Assembly: GCA_002424525.1 (NCBI GenBank)
Contig: DIKJ01000151.1
Span: forward strand, 1-11,349
Source: Bacteroidales bacterium UBA5621
Lineage (GTDB): Bacteria > Bacteroidota > Bacteroidia > Bacteroidales > VadinHA17
Length of the DNA: 11,349 bases
Direction: 5' to 3'
Position 1 is the first letter of the stretch; each line of letters starts with the position of its first letter. Made by a program: the position numbers and the translations under genes. Below are positions 1-6,718 of the stretch, piece by piece. A model generated the notes under the pieces. That model saw only the letters and a list, made by a program, of their open reading frames with translations, did not search any database and was not told the origin of the DNA.

Positions 1-302
1 TGACCGATCATCTTGGAGGGTCGGATATTGCAGGATTGGTATTAAAGGAGGAAGGCACTTCACACTGGTCCGGCCCAAACACCGGTGTAACAAACGAAAC
101 CCGATTCACTGCTTTGCCCGGAGGTTGCCGCTACTTCAGCGGAGGATTCGACGATCTTACTTATTATGGTTACTGGTGGTCATCTTCGTTGTTTTCCGCA
201 ACTGCTGGCTGGTACATGGTTATGTACCATTTTACCGACGAGGTTGACGGGCTCGATGGTAATAAGAATCATGGTTTCTCGGTCCGCTGTATTATGGATT
301 GA
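1..302 (+). CDS. FISUMP-domain protein, C-terminal part (5' end outside window)
   Basis: The reading frame is open from the left edge (first full codon at base 3) to TGA at 300-302, giving 99 visible residues. They match the end of a FISUMP domain (Fibrobacter succinogenes major paralogous domain), an extracellular or surface domain common in Bacteroidota and Fibrobacteres whose biochemical role is unknown. The visible hallmarks are a 'FTALPGG' segment, aromatic and glycine-rich stretches, 'YWWSSS', and the closing 'GFSVRCIMD'. The next gene, which points towards it, ends the same way ('GLAIRCIKD') and aligns along its C-terminal part, so the two are paralogues. The real start, and any signal peptide or lipobox, lie outside the window. 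A TTG at 36 could be mistaken for the start but lies inside the domain. The family call is fairly sure; function is not known. Confidence 0.8.
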   Translation, partial: TDHLGGSDIAGLVLKEEGTSHWSGPNTGVTNETRFTALPGGCRYFSGGFDDLTYYGYWWSSSLFSATAGWYMVMYHFTDEVDGLDGNKNHGFSVRCIMD

Positions 303-321
303 AGTGCGCCGTAAGCGCACT
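303..321. terminator. Possible hairpin terminator between convergent genes
   Basis: A perfect 7-bp inverted repeat (AGTGCGC at 303-309, GCGCACT at 315-321) with a 5-base loop lies directly after the stop codon of the left gene and 17 bases before the end of the opposing gene. Its place fits a bidirectional terminator. Neither strand has a T-tract after the stem, so it is not a classical intrinsic terminator. Confidence 0.3.
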
Positions 322-338
322 GTGCGAAAGGGTATACT

Positions 339-1025
339 TCAATCTTTTATGCAGCGTATAGCCAGGCCGTCTTTACGGCCAGAGGCATTAAAATGAACCG
401 GCCCGTATCCGGCCTGGAGACGAAAATCGTATGCAAAGGTTGCTGATTCCCCTGTAGAAGACCACCACCAGCCATTTTCCCCCATATAATCAAAATAACC
501 ATAATCTCCGCGCCAGCCGCCCGGACGTGCCGTAAATCCGCTCTGGTTATTTGCTTCATTGGGACTGTCCCAGAGGGATGAATTCTCCTTAAGCTTTGCA
601 TCTGCTTCTATATCTCCTCCCAGAAAACTGACCAGAGCCATCCATTCCGCATCGGAAGGAACATGCCAGCCGGCAGGACAGACACCCCTGCTGTCATTTA
701 CAGCATGCCAGGTATATAGGCGTCCGTAGGTTGCAACATTGCTTTCGTTGCCATTATATGCCCACTGATACTTCGGATTGGCCTCTCCAGATATATTTTT
801 TGTAGCAGGTGTTGTGGTGCCTATGTCATCACCATTCCGATATCTGGTTGTTTTCATATCCTGTTTTAGCCAGACCTGTGAACCGATCTGTACAGTATTA
901 TAAACATTACCGTCAACATCCGTCACGGTAGGGGAGTCATCCTTCTTTTTGCAGCCGGCTGCCAGCATTAGGATCAAAACACTTATCAATGACAAGTGAA
1001 TTAAAGATAAGAATCTTTTTTTCAT
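339..1025 (-). CDS. FISUMP-domain lipoprotein
   Basis: A complete 228-residue protein. The N-terminus is a lipoprotein signal: basic 'MKKR', a hydrophobic stretch, then the lipobox LAAGC with the acylated Cys at residue 25, followed by KKKDD. It should be a secreted lipoprotein held in the membrane by its lipid anchor, possibly facing outward. The rest, from about residue 35, is a FISUMP domain: 'DGNVYNTVQIGSQVWLKQDM', 'YTWHAVND', 'CPAGWHVPSDAEWMAL', 'GFTARPGG', 'WWWSST' and the terminal 'GLAIRCIKD'. The ATG at 1023-1025 fits the signal peptide exactly; no Shine-Dalgarno is visible, as usual in this phylum. It converges with a paralogous FISUMP gene at the left edge and has no same-strand neighbour in view, so it is probably transcribed alone from the 1026-1405 gap. 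Function is unknown; surface adhesion or binding is only a guess. Confidence 0.9.
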   Translation of the reverse strand: MKKRFLSLIHLSLISVLILMLAAGCKKKDDSPTVTDVDGNVYNTVQIGSQVWLKQDMKTTRYRNGDDIGTTTPATKNISGEANPKYQWAYNGNESNVATYGRLYTWHAVNDSRGVCPAGWHVPSDAEWMALVSFLGGDIEADAKLKENSSLWDSPNEANNQSGFTARPGGWRGDYGYFDYMGENGWWWSSTGESATFAYDFRLQAGYGPVHFNASGRKDGLAIRCIKD

Positions 1026-1232
1026 AAGAATCAGCGATTTTAAGGTTAATTGTAAATCAGATATACTTACTTGTTTGGTAATGAGATTTCAAAAAAACCT
1101 CAACTAATATAATCAAATTTCAGTTAACTGCTATTAGGGACAGATAAAAGTATAATACTAATTCTTGAGAGATGATTCCTGGCATTATTCACATTGCGCT
1201 CTTTGAGGCCTAATGAGCTGCTGTTTTCAGAC

Positions 1233-1278
1233 CCCCCTCAGGAGGTAGGGGGCTTGTAGCCGGGGGCAAGGGGCAGGG
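1233..1278 (+). other. G-rich block: possible G-quadruplex and competing hairpin
   Basis: Four G-runs lie in a row on the plus strand: GGGGG (1248-1252), GGGGG (1262-1266), GGGG (1270-1273) and GGG (1276-1278), with gaps of 9, 3 and 2 bases. This fits a three-layer G-quadruplex motif if one long loop is allowed. A perfect 6-bp hairpin, CCCCCT (1233-1238) with AGGGGG (1247-1252), uses the first G-run, so the two structures exclude each other. The block ends about 70 bases before the -33 element of the downstream promoter. Folding and function are inferred only. Confidence 0.45.
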
Positions 1279-1349
1279 AGAAAGAGCTGCCGAAGCCGGG
1301 TGCATTCCGTTGCCCTAAAACAACTATTCGTAAAATTTTCCCCCACAAA

Positions 1350-1381
1350 TTTGGCCGTTAAAATTATTGATTTTATTTTTG
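1350..1381 (+). promoter_or_regulatory. Bacteroidetes-type promoter of the TetR-led operon
   Basis: The -33 element TTTG (1350-1353) and the -7 element TATTTTTG (1374-1381, an exact TAnnTTTG) are separated by 20 bases, the pattern known for the primary sigma factor of Bacteroidetes. Transcription would begin near 1386-1390, leaving a leader of about 20 bases before the ATG at 1406. This also argues against the upstream TTG at 1367 as a start codon, since that codon lies within the promoter. A TetR operator would be expected around here, but no clear palindrome stands out. Confidence 0.65.
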
Positions 1382-1405
1382 ACCAACCGTTCAACCATAA
1401 AGAAT

Positions 1406-2035
1406 ATGTCACCAAGAACACAAAAACAGTTTGAGGAGATCAGGGAGGAAAAACGGGCACTCATTATGGATGTTGCTCTTGACCATTTTGCCAACGCGGG
1501 GTATCATGCTGCCACGATAAACCATATTGCAAGACATGCCGGCATTTCGAAGGGACTGATGTACAACTACTTTGACAGCAAAGAGGCTCTGCTCGAGGCA
1601 ATTATGAAGAGGTCAGTTATGGAGGTATATGAATACTTCGATCTGAATAAGGACGGATACCTCAGTGAGGATGAATTTGATTTTTTTATCAGGAAGATCT
1701 CCGCTGTACTCCGCAATAAAAGATCATTCTGGCGCCTCTTCTTCCAGCTGGTATTGCAGAATGAGGTGAGGGAGAAATTTTCGGTTCTATCTTCGAATCC
1801 GTTGATAAAGATGGAATTCTTTACCGGTGAGGAGAAATTCCTGCTGGATATTTCAGGTGTGATAACCGATTACTTCATGAGGAAAAGAGAAACCAGGGGC
1901 CCTGATTATGACCCGATCCTCGATATGAACATGTTCCTGATCACCCTGAAGGGTTATGCGATAACAAGAATATATATAGATGATGATGAAGATGATGAAA
2001 AAACCATTAACCGTATAATTGAGCTATTTAAATAG
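1406..2035 (+). CDS. TetR/AcrR-family transcriptional regulator with an EF-hand-like loop
   Basis: A 209-residue protein, usual TetR length. Residues about 15-61 are the TetR_N DNA-binding domain: a first helix, 'GYHAATINHIARHAGIS' forming the helix-turn-helix, then 'KGLMYNYFDSKEALLEAI'. The remainder is the helical ligand-binding and dimer domain. Residues 79-90 (DLNKDGYLSEDE) match a canonical EF-hand calcium loop at every key position: D1, N3, D5, G6, hydrophobic L8 and E12, with Phe next. The C-terminus has a further acidic run (DDDEDDE, 192-198). The ATG at 1406 is chosen because a good promoter ends at 1381; the in-frame TTG at 1367 would lie inside it. As first gene of a cluster it probably controls its own operon. 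Calcium as effector is inferred from the loop and the downstream Na+/Ca2+ antiporter gene; no ligand is known. Confidence 0.92.
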   Translation: MSPRTQKQFEEIREEKRALIMDVALDHFANAGYHAATINHIARHAGISKGLMYNYFDSKEALLEAIMKRSVMEVYEYFDLNKDGYLSEDEFDFFIRKISAVLRNKRSFWRLFFQLVLQNEVREKFSVLSSNPLIKMEFFTGEEKFLLDISGVITDYFMRKRETRGPDYDPILDMNMFLITLKGYAITRIYIDDDEDDEKTINRIIELFK

Positions 2036-2042
2036 GGATTCC

Positions 2043-2807
2043 ATGGAAAGTATAATAAAACGAACATTTTACCTTTCAGTTTTGATCGGGTTCACCTTAC
2101 AGTCTTACGGGCAGGGAATTACAGCAACCGAAATAATAAGGAGAGCCGATGAAAAGTTCAACGGCGAAAAATCGGGTTATTCAGTAATGTCAATGACCAT
2201 TGTCAGGCCTGCATGGAAGAGGAGCGTCGAGTTCAAAAACTGGACCCTGGGAAGGGATTATGCCCTGACCCTGATAACCGCACCGGCAAAAGAGGCAGGA
2301 CAGACTTTCCTTAAGAGGGGAAACGAGATGTGGACATGGAACCCTGCAATCAACAGGCTGATAAAACTTCCCCCCTCAATGATGTCGCAGGGCTGGATGG
2401 GATCGGATTATACTAATGACGATATCCTCAGGGAATCATCTGTTGTAACCGATTATATTCATGAGATAGCAGGTGAGGAGACGATCGGAGGCCGGCTCTG
2501 CTATAAAATCATGATGACGGCAAAGGAAGAGGCGGCAATTGTCTGGGGGCATCAGATCAGATGGATCGACAAGAACGATTTCCTTATTCTGAAGGCAGAG
2601 CTTTACGACGAGGACGGCATCCTTGTGAGGACCGAAACAGGGTCTGAGATCAGAAACATGGATAACAGGACCATACCCACCAGGGTTGAGCTGGTCCCTG
2701 CGGAAGAGCCTGATAACAGAACAGTTATTGAGATACGGGAAATAAAGTTCAACATACCTGTTGAGGAAAGCTTCTTTTCCCAGCAGAACATGAGGAGGGT
2801 CCGCTGA
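2043..2807 (+). CDS. LolA-like outer-membrane lipoprotein-sorting family protein
   Basis: A 254-residue secreted protein. It begins with a signal peptide of about 24 residues ending 'SYGQ', a typical Bacteroidota cleavage site. The mature part resembles the COG2834/LolA_like family of periplasmic half-barrel proteins, with the conserved core 'FLKRGNEMWTWNP', 'INRLIKLPPSMMSQGWMGSD' and 'YTNDDI', then 'GGRLCYKIMMT' and an end rich in beta strands. LolA-fold proteins carry lipids or lipoproteins through the periplasm in a hydrophobic cavity. The ATG at 2043 lies 7 bases after the TetR stop; a TTG at 2019 would overlap that gene and add residues before the signal peptide, so it is rejected. Neighbours are FtsX-type permeases and an ATPase, as in LolCDE-LolA, so it is likely the periplasmic carrier of this exporter. 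No lipobox is present, so it should be soluble. The substrate is unknown. Confidence 0.85.
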   Translation: MESIIKRTFYLSVLIGFTLQSYGQGITATEIIRRADEKFNGEKSGYSVMSMTIVRPAWKRSVEFKNWTLGRDYALTLITAPAKEAGQTFLKRGNEMWTWNPAINRLIKLPPSMMSQGWMGSDYTNDDILRESSVVTDYIHEIAGEETIGGRLCYKIMMTAKEEAAIVWGHQIRWIDKNDFLILKAELYDEDGILVRTETGSEIRNMDNRTIPTRVELVPAEEPDNRTVIEIREIKFNIPVEESFFSQQNMRRVR

Positions 2808-2862
2808 TAAGAATATTGATCGGGCCGAAGGGTGATCAGGTAATAACATCTTAACATTCAAT

Positions 2863-4284
2863 ATGAAGGACGAAATAAAAATAGCGTGGAGAAACCTGTG
2901 GAGGAACAAAAGGCGGACCTTCATTACGGCGGCCTCAGTCTTCTTTGCAGTCTTTTTTGCGGTCATTATGAGATCCTATCAGCTTGGTACCTACGATATG
3001 GTGATCAACAACTTTATCGAATCTTTTTCCGGGCACCTTAAGATCCAGCATGAAAAATATCAGGATAATCCGCTTATTGATTATTCTTTTGAATATAACG
3101 ACAACCTTGCGGAAGCAATATCGGGGATTGAGAGTGTTACATCGGTGGTCCCGCATCTCGAGTCATTTGCCCTGGTTTCAAACGGTCCGCAGTCGAAAGG
3201 GGCGGCAGTGATAGCAATTGATCCCGTAATGGAAAGAGATTTCTCGAATCCTGAGAACAATCTTGTAAGGTACAGGATCACTCCCGAATCGATCGTACAG
3301 ATGAAGAACGAAAATGTGCTGCCAGCACATGTTATCGGGGAGCTTGAAAAGAACACCGGGAGGGCTTACTCCTCGAGGGGGAGGCTCGAACTTGAACTTG
3401 GCCTCCCGGCCTCCGACAATCAACTCTATATCCCTCCGATACTGGACAACATACAGGTAAAGAATGGTTATCTTGAGGAGCAGGATAACGGAGTGCTTGT
3501 ATCCGACAGGCTGGCCGGCTTTCTGAAAGTCTCATTAGGCGATACCGTTATACTTATGGGTCAGGGATACCGGGGCGTTTCGGCAGCAGGGATCTTCGCG
3601 GTGCGCGGAATAATTAAAATGCCTTCCCCTGATATTGACAACAGGCTGATCATCATGACTATACCGACAGCCCAGGAATTCTTTGGCTGTGAAGGGATGA
3701 TCACCTCGCTTGCCGTCAATCTGACCGGCCGGTCAAACCGTACAATCAGAACGGCGCAGGAAGGAATCAACTCTCTCCTTTCCGGCGGGAGCACCGTGGC
3801 AAGGACCTGGTATGAGCTGAACCCGGTTCTCTATCAGCAGATACAGGGCGACAGCCAGAGCGGAGCAGCAATGCTCGGACTTCTTTATTTCATAATATTC
3901 TTCGGCATTTTCGGAACAGTGCTGATGATGATAGCGGAGAGAAAAAGAGAATTCGGGGTGCTGGTCGCCATAGGGATGCAAAAGGGCAGACTTAAGAGGA
4001 TCCTTTCAATAGAAATGCTCTTTCTCGGCATTATGGGCCTTGCGGCGGGCCTGATGGCAAGCATGCCGCTGATACTTTATTTTAACCATTATCCCATTGT
4101 GCTTAAAGGAGATCTGGCAAAGATGATGGAGGATTATGGATGGGATGCAGTAATGCCGACTGCCCCCGTCGGACCCTATTTTTACATGCAGGCGGCAGTC
4201 GTGGCAATCATGGTTATTATTGCTACAATATATCCACTGAGGAAAATTGGCAGACTTAAGGAGATAGAAGCACTAAGAAGCTAA
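2863..4284 (+). CDS. ABC transporter permease, FtsX/LolC/MacB type (permease 1)
   Basis: A 473-residue inner-membrane permease of the type VII (MacB/LolCE) class. It opens with 'IAWRNLWRNKRRTFITAASVFF', the standard amphipathic N-terminus and first membrane helix (about 18-38). A large periplasmic domain (MacB_PCD-like, about 40-330) follows. The FtsX domain has three more helices near 337-357, 381-406 and 440-459, with the cytoplasmic coupling segment 'ERKREFGVLVAIGMQKGR' between the second and third, and it ends 'GRLKEIEALRS'. Such permeases do not pump through a channel; they use ATP to drive motion of the periplasmic domain, which extracts or pushes substrates. It probably pairs with the second permease (5272-6696), of almost equal length, and with the ATPase at 6719. 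It starts 55 bases after the LolA-like gene with no clear promoter between. Confidence 0.92.
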   Translation: MKDEIKIAWRNLWRNKRRTFITAASVFFAVFFAVIMRSYQLGTYDMVINNFIESFSGHLKIQHEKYQDNPLIDYSFEYNDNLAEAISGIESVTSVVPHLESFALVSNGPQSKGAAVIAIDPVMERDFSNPENNLVRYRITPESIVQMKNENVLPAHVIGELEKNTGRAYSSRGRLELELGLPASDNQLYIPPILDNIQVKNGYLEEQDNGVLVSDRLAGFLKVSLGDTVILMGQGYRGVSAAGIFAVRGIIKMPSPDIDNRLIIMTIPTAQEFFGCEGMITSLAVNLTGRSNRTIRTAQEGINSLLSGGSTVARTWYELNPVLYQQIQGDSQSGAAMLGLLYFIIFFGIFGTVLMMIAERKREFGVLVAIGMQKGRLKRILSIEMLFLGIMGLAAGLMASMPLILYFNHYPIVLKGDLAKMMEDYGWDAVMPTAPVGPYFYMQAAVVAIMVIIATIYPLRKIGRLKEIEALRS

Positions 4285-4297
4285 ACATAAAAAATTC

Positions 4298-5269
4298 ATG
4301 GAACATCAAATATTCACCTACCTGTTATTTATACTGGGATTCGTTGTTCTGATAACAGGAGCCAACATGCTGATAGATGGTTCGGCCTCAATAGCCAGGA
4401 AACTGAGTATTTCAAATATAGCCATTGGCCTGACTGTTGTCGCTTTCGGCACATCGGCCCCGGAGTTTATTGTCAGCTTCTTTGCGACACTGAAAGGGAA
4501 CACGGATCTTGCGATCGGCAATATTCTGGGAAGCAACATTGCCAACATCCTGCTGGTACTGGGAATTTCGGCGATCATCTACCCGATAGCCGTGCAGAGG
4601 AATACTGTTTTAAAAGAGATCCCCTTCAGCCTCCTTGCTGTCCTCCTTCTTGGAGTAACAGCAAATGATATTCTTTTTGACTGGGAGGCCACATCTGTCA
4701 TATCAAGAATTGATGGATTGGTTTTTCTACTGTTCCTTGTGATCTTTATCACTTATACTTTCGGAATAAGCAAACTAAAGGAAAATGGCGAGGATGCCAA
4801 TGAGGTAAAAAATTATGGTTATTTCAAATCGGCGGCCTTTATTCTTATCGGCCTTGTTTTCCTGGTACTGGGAGGCAAATGGATCGTCGACGGAGCTGTA
4901 AAGATTGCTGAACTGTTCAATATCAGCCAGTCGCTGATCGGGCTGACGGTTATCGCTGTCGGTACTTCACTGCCTGAACTGGCCACTTCGGTGGTGGCAG
5001 CGTTTAAAAAGCAGACCGACATAGCGATCGGAAACATTGTGGGATCAAATGTCCTCAATATCCTCTGGATCCTTGGTTTCAATGCCGTTATACGGCCGCT
5101 GCCCCTGAATCCTGCTTCAAACATCGACATTCTGATGACGATTTTTGCCAGCCTGATATTGTTCATATCAATGTATATCAGCAAAAAGCATGTTATTGAA
5201 AGATGGCAGGGGATTGTTATGGTGGTATTCTATTTAAGTTATGTCGGATTCCTGGTAATAAACAGATAA
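4298..5269 (+). CDS. Na+/Ca2+ antiporter, CaxA/YrbG type
   Basis: A 323-residue inner-membrane antiporter of the cation/Ca2+ exchanger superfamily, expected to expel Ca2+ in exchange for Na+ (some relatives use H+ or K+). The internal duplication is clear. The first alpha repeat has 'GTSAPE' (51-56) and 'GNILGSN' (74-80); the second has 'GTSLPE' (222-227) and 'GNIVGSN' (245-251). The Glu of each G-T-S-x-P-E is an ion-binding residue in this family, and both are present. Around ten membrane helices are expected, with a polar loop (KLKENGEDANEVKNYG) between the halves. The gene starts 13 bases after permease 1 and ends 2 bases before permease 2, so it is co-transcribed and probably translationally coupled with transporter genes of another class. 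An antiporter placed inside an ABC exporter operon is unusual. Ion choice cannot be fixed from sequence alone. Confidence 0.93.
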   Translation: MEHQIFTYLLFILGFVVLITGANMLIDGSASIARKLSISNIAIGLTVVAFGTSAPEFIVSFFATLKGNTDLAIGNILGSNIANILLVLGISAIIYPIAVQRNTVLKEIPFSLLAVLLLGVTANDILFDWEATSVISRIDGLVFLLFLVIFITYTFGISKLKENGEDANEVKNYGYFKSAAFILIGLVFLVLGGKWIVDGAVKIAELFNISQSLIGLTVIAVGTSLPELATSVVAAFKKQTDIAIGNIVGSNVLNILWILGFNAVIRPLPLNPASNIDILMTIFASLILFISMYISKKHVIERWQGIVMVVFYLSYVGFLVINR

Positions 5270-5271
5270 TC

Positions 5272-5565
5272 ATGATTAAATCAATAGCCTGGAAAAATAT
5301 ATGGCGGAACAGGAACCGGAGCCTGGTGGTCATTACCGCCGTAACACTCGGAATAATCTCGGGCGTGCTTCTTGTCGGCATAATGAAGGGATGGGTTGAA
5401 CAACGGCTCCGGGATGCCATCAGCAATGAGGTATCGCATCTGCAGATACATAATAGTGAATTTATCAGTAATGAGGAGATCGATCTTACAATAACCTGTC
5501 TGCAGGAAACTGAAAGAGCGATTGCGGCTTTGCCGGAAGTATCGGGATGGGTAAAAAGGAGGTGA
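5272..5565 (+). CDS. ABC permease 2, N-terminal fragment, ended by in-frame TGA
   Basis: This 97-residue fragment is the start of an FtsX/MacB-type permease: 'MIKSIAWKNIWRNRNRSLVV', a first membrane helix (about 15-36), and the beginning of the periplasmic domain ('EVSHLQIHN'). It stops at TGA 5563-5565, and the same frame continues at once into the rest of the permease. A gapless comparison with permease 1 over the 30 codons up to the shared 'IDP' motif puts the TGA opposite a Glu of permease 1, so a single codon is changed and no frame is shifted. The start codon lies 2 bases after the antiporter stop. Alone, the fragment would be a one-helix membrane protein lacking the FtsX domain. It is most likely the 5' part of a gene broken by one nonsense codon. 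A sequencing error, readthrough or a true split gene remain possible. Confidence 0.85.
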   Translation: MIKSIAWKNIWRNRNRSLVVITAVTLGIISGVLLVGIMKGWVEQRLRDAISNEVSHLQIHNSEFISNEEIDLTITCLQETERAIAALPEVSGWVKRR

Positions 5566-5577
5566 GTGGTGGCGATG
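5556..5577 (+). promoter_or_regulatory. Perfect Shine-Dalgarno sequence overlapping the in-frame TGA
   Basis: AAGGAGGTGA at 5556-5565 is a 10-base perfect complement of the usual 16S rRNA 3' end, and its last three bases are the TGA that interrupts permease 2. In-frame starts follow at GTG 5566, GTG 5569 (6 bases after GGAGG) and ATG 5575 (12 bases after). The arrangement would suit termination followed by re-initiation. Bacteroidota rarely depend on Shine-Dalgarno pairing, and AGG AGG also simply encodes Arg-Arg, so chance is possible. Confidence 0.5.
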
Positions 5578-6696
5578 GCCAATACCCCCTGGGCAACCAC
5601 CGGGGTAATTGTATACGGGATCGACCCTGAAAGGGAAAAGAGCGTTACGGAAATATGGAAAAAGTTAGTGCCGGGGGCAGGTGAATATCCCGATATAAGC
5701 CGTCCGGGTGAGGTCCTGATCAGCGACAAGTGCGCCGAGATCCTTAAGCTCAAGCATTATATAATAACGGAAGATGTAATTGATCAGCTCAGAGGCGAAA
5801 AGGTTCCTGAAAACATTCTTCTGAGACTCCCCGACCTGAAGGAGACAAGGTTCAGGTCACCAAAAGATTTCAGGGATATTCTGAAGATGCGTTTCACCAG
5901 AAGGGAACTTGACAGGTACGGCAATCTTATCGCCGCCGCGGCACTCGACTACAGGATAAGGAACAGGGTTCTCCTGACTCTTTCAGACGGCACTGGAACG
6001 CCTGTCCAGGGAGCCTTCAGGGTATGCGGCATCTATAAAACGACCAACACCGGATTCGACCAGGCCGCAATCTTCGTTAATGCCCGGGAGCTGGCACAGC
6101 TCTGCGGAAAGGATGAGATAATGACGCACGAAATAGCGATCCTTCTCAATGACATAAAAGAAGCCGGGAACGTTAAAGACAAGCTTGAAGGAATCTCATC
6201 CGGGAACAGCGTCAGGACATGGAGAGAGCTGGCACCTGATGCAGCATTGATGAATGATTACATGATCATGTATTATTTCATGTTCATTGGAATCATAATG
6301 CTGGCGCTTGCCTTCGGCATAATCAACACAATGCTTATGGCGATCCTTGAAAGGACAAGAGAGCTTGGGATGCTTATGGCTATAGGGATGAACCGTAAGC
6401 GGATTTTCAGCATGATAATGCTTGAAACAATCTTCCTGACCCTGACCGGAGCCGTTACCGGCATGATTGCGGGCTGGGCAATCGTGGAGGTGCTGGGAAA
6501 GACCGGCATCCATTTCTCGGGCTGGGGAGAAGGCTTCGAGGCTATGGGATTCGCCGCAAGGGTATATCCGGTGGTGACTCCTGACTTCTTTATTTTCACG
6601 ACACTCCTGGTGGTAGTTACTGCCATTATATCTTCACTCTGGCCGGCAAGAAAAGCACTCAAACTGAACCCGGTCGAAGCTTTGAGAACGGAATAA
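5566..6696 (+). CDS. ABC permease 2, C-terminal fragment (FtsX domain)
   Basis: The frame following the TGA encodes up to 376 residues (373 if translation starts at ATG 5575). It holds most of the periplasmic MacB_PCD-like domain ('GVIVYGIDPEREK', 'GEVLISDKCAEIL') and a complete FtsX domain: helices near codons 330-352, 381-408 and 437-459 counted from the ATG at 5272, the coupling segment 'ERTRELGMLMAIGMNRKR', and the usual ending 'ALKLNPVEALRTE'. Joined to the preceding fragment it gives 474 codons counting the stop as one, almost exactly permease 1 (473). No other damage is seen, so selection either still acts or the break is very recent. Made alone, it would lack the first helix needed to export its N-terminal domain. 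The intact form would be the LolE-like partner of permease 1, driven by the ATPase 22 bases downstream. Confidence 0.82.
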   Translation: MVAMANTPWATTGVIVYGIDPEREKSVTEIWKKLVPGAGEYPDISRPGEVLISDKCAEILKLKHYIITEDVIDQLRGEKVPENILLRLPDLKETRFRSPKDFRDILKMRFTRRELDRYGNLIAAAALDYRIRNRVLLTLSDGTGTPVQGAFRVCGIYKTTNTGFDQAAIFVNARELAQLCGKDEIMTHEIAILLNDIKEAGNVKDKLEGISSGNSVRTWRELAPDAALMNDYMIMYYFMFIGIIMLALAFGIINTMLMAILERTRELGMLMAIGMNRKRIFSMIMLETIFLTLTGAVTGMIAGWAIVEVLGKTGIHFSGWGEGFEAMGFAARVYPVVTPDFFIFTTLLVVVTAIISSLWPARKALKLNPVEALRTE

Positions 6697-6718
6697 TTTA
6701 TTAATAAACAGGAAGATC

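Larger units (their letters stand above)
1026..1405. other. Non-coding gap between divergent genes
   Basis: About 380 bases without a convincing gene. The left part (1026-1220) is AT-rich and should hold the promoter of the minus-strand lipoprotein gene, but no site with good spacing was found. The middle (about 1231-1280) is a strongly G-rich block on the plus strand. The right part (1281-1405) leads into the promoter of the TetR gene. A short minus-strand open frame across 1227-1421 follows the base bias of the G-rich block and looks spurious. Confidence 0.7.

Noticed and set aside
1058..1093. Minus-strand promoter for the FISUMP lipoprotein gene (TATATCTG with an upstream TTTG)
   Set aside because: The -7 element has a mismatch and the gap of 24 bases is too long for the phylum's pattern, so it was not listed as a feature.
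1367..1405. Longer TetR protein starting at TTG 1367
   Set aside because: This codon lies inside the promoter (TATTTTTG 1374-1381) and adds 13 residues not expected in the family.
2436..2966. Minus-strand open frame of 176 residues
   Set aside because: It lies opposite the LolA-like and permease 1 genes, has no recognisable domain, and its residue make-up follows the complementary strand.
5563..5565. Genome-wide reassignment of UGA as a sense codon
   Set aside because: Other genes in the window end correctly at TGA after complete domains (left FISUMP gene at 300, LolA-like gene at 2805, barrel gene at 8575, methyltransferase at 9359), so UGA is a normal stop here.
5217..5753. Minus-strand open frame of 178 residues covering the permease 2 break
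   Set aside because: The plus-strand frames on both sides clearly encode permease; the minus frame is a shadow without motifs and does not explain the TGA.
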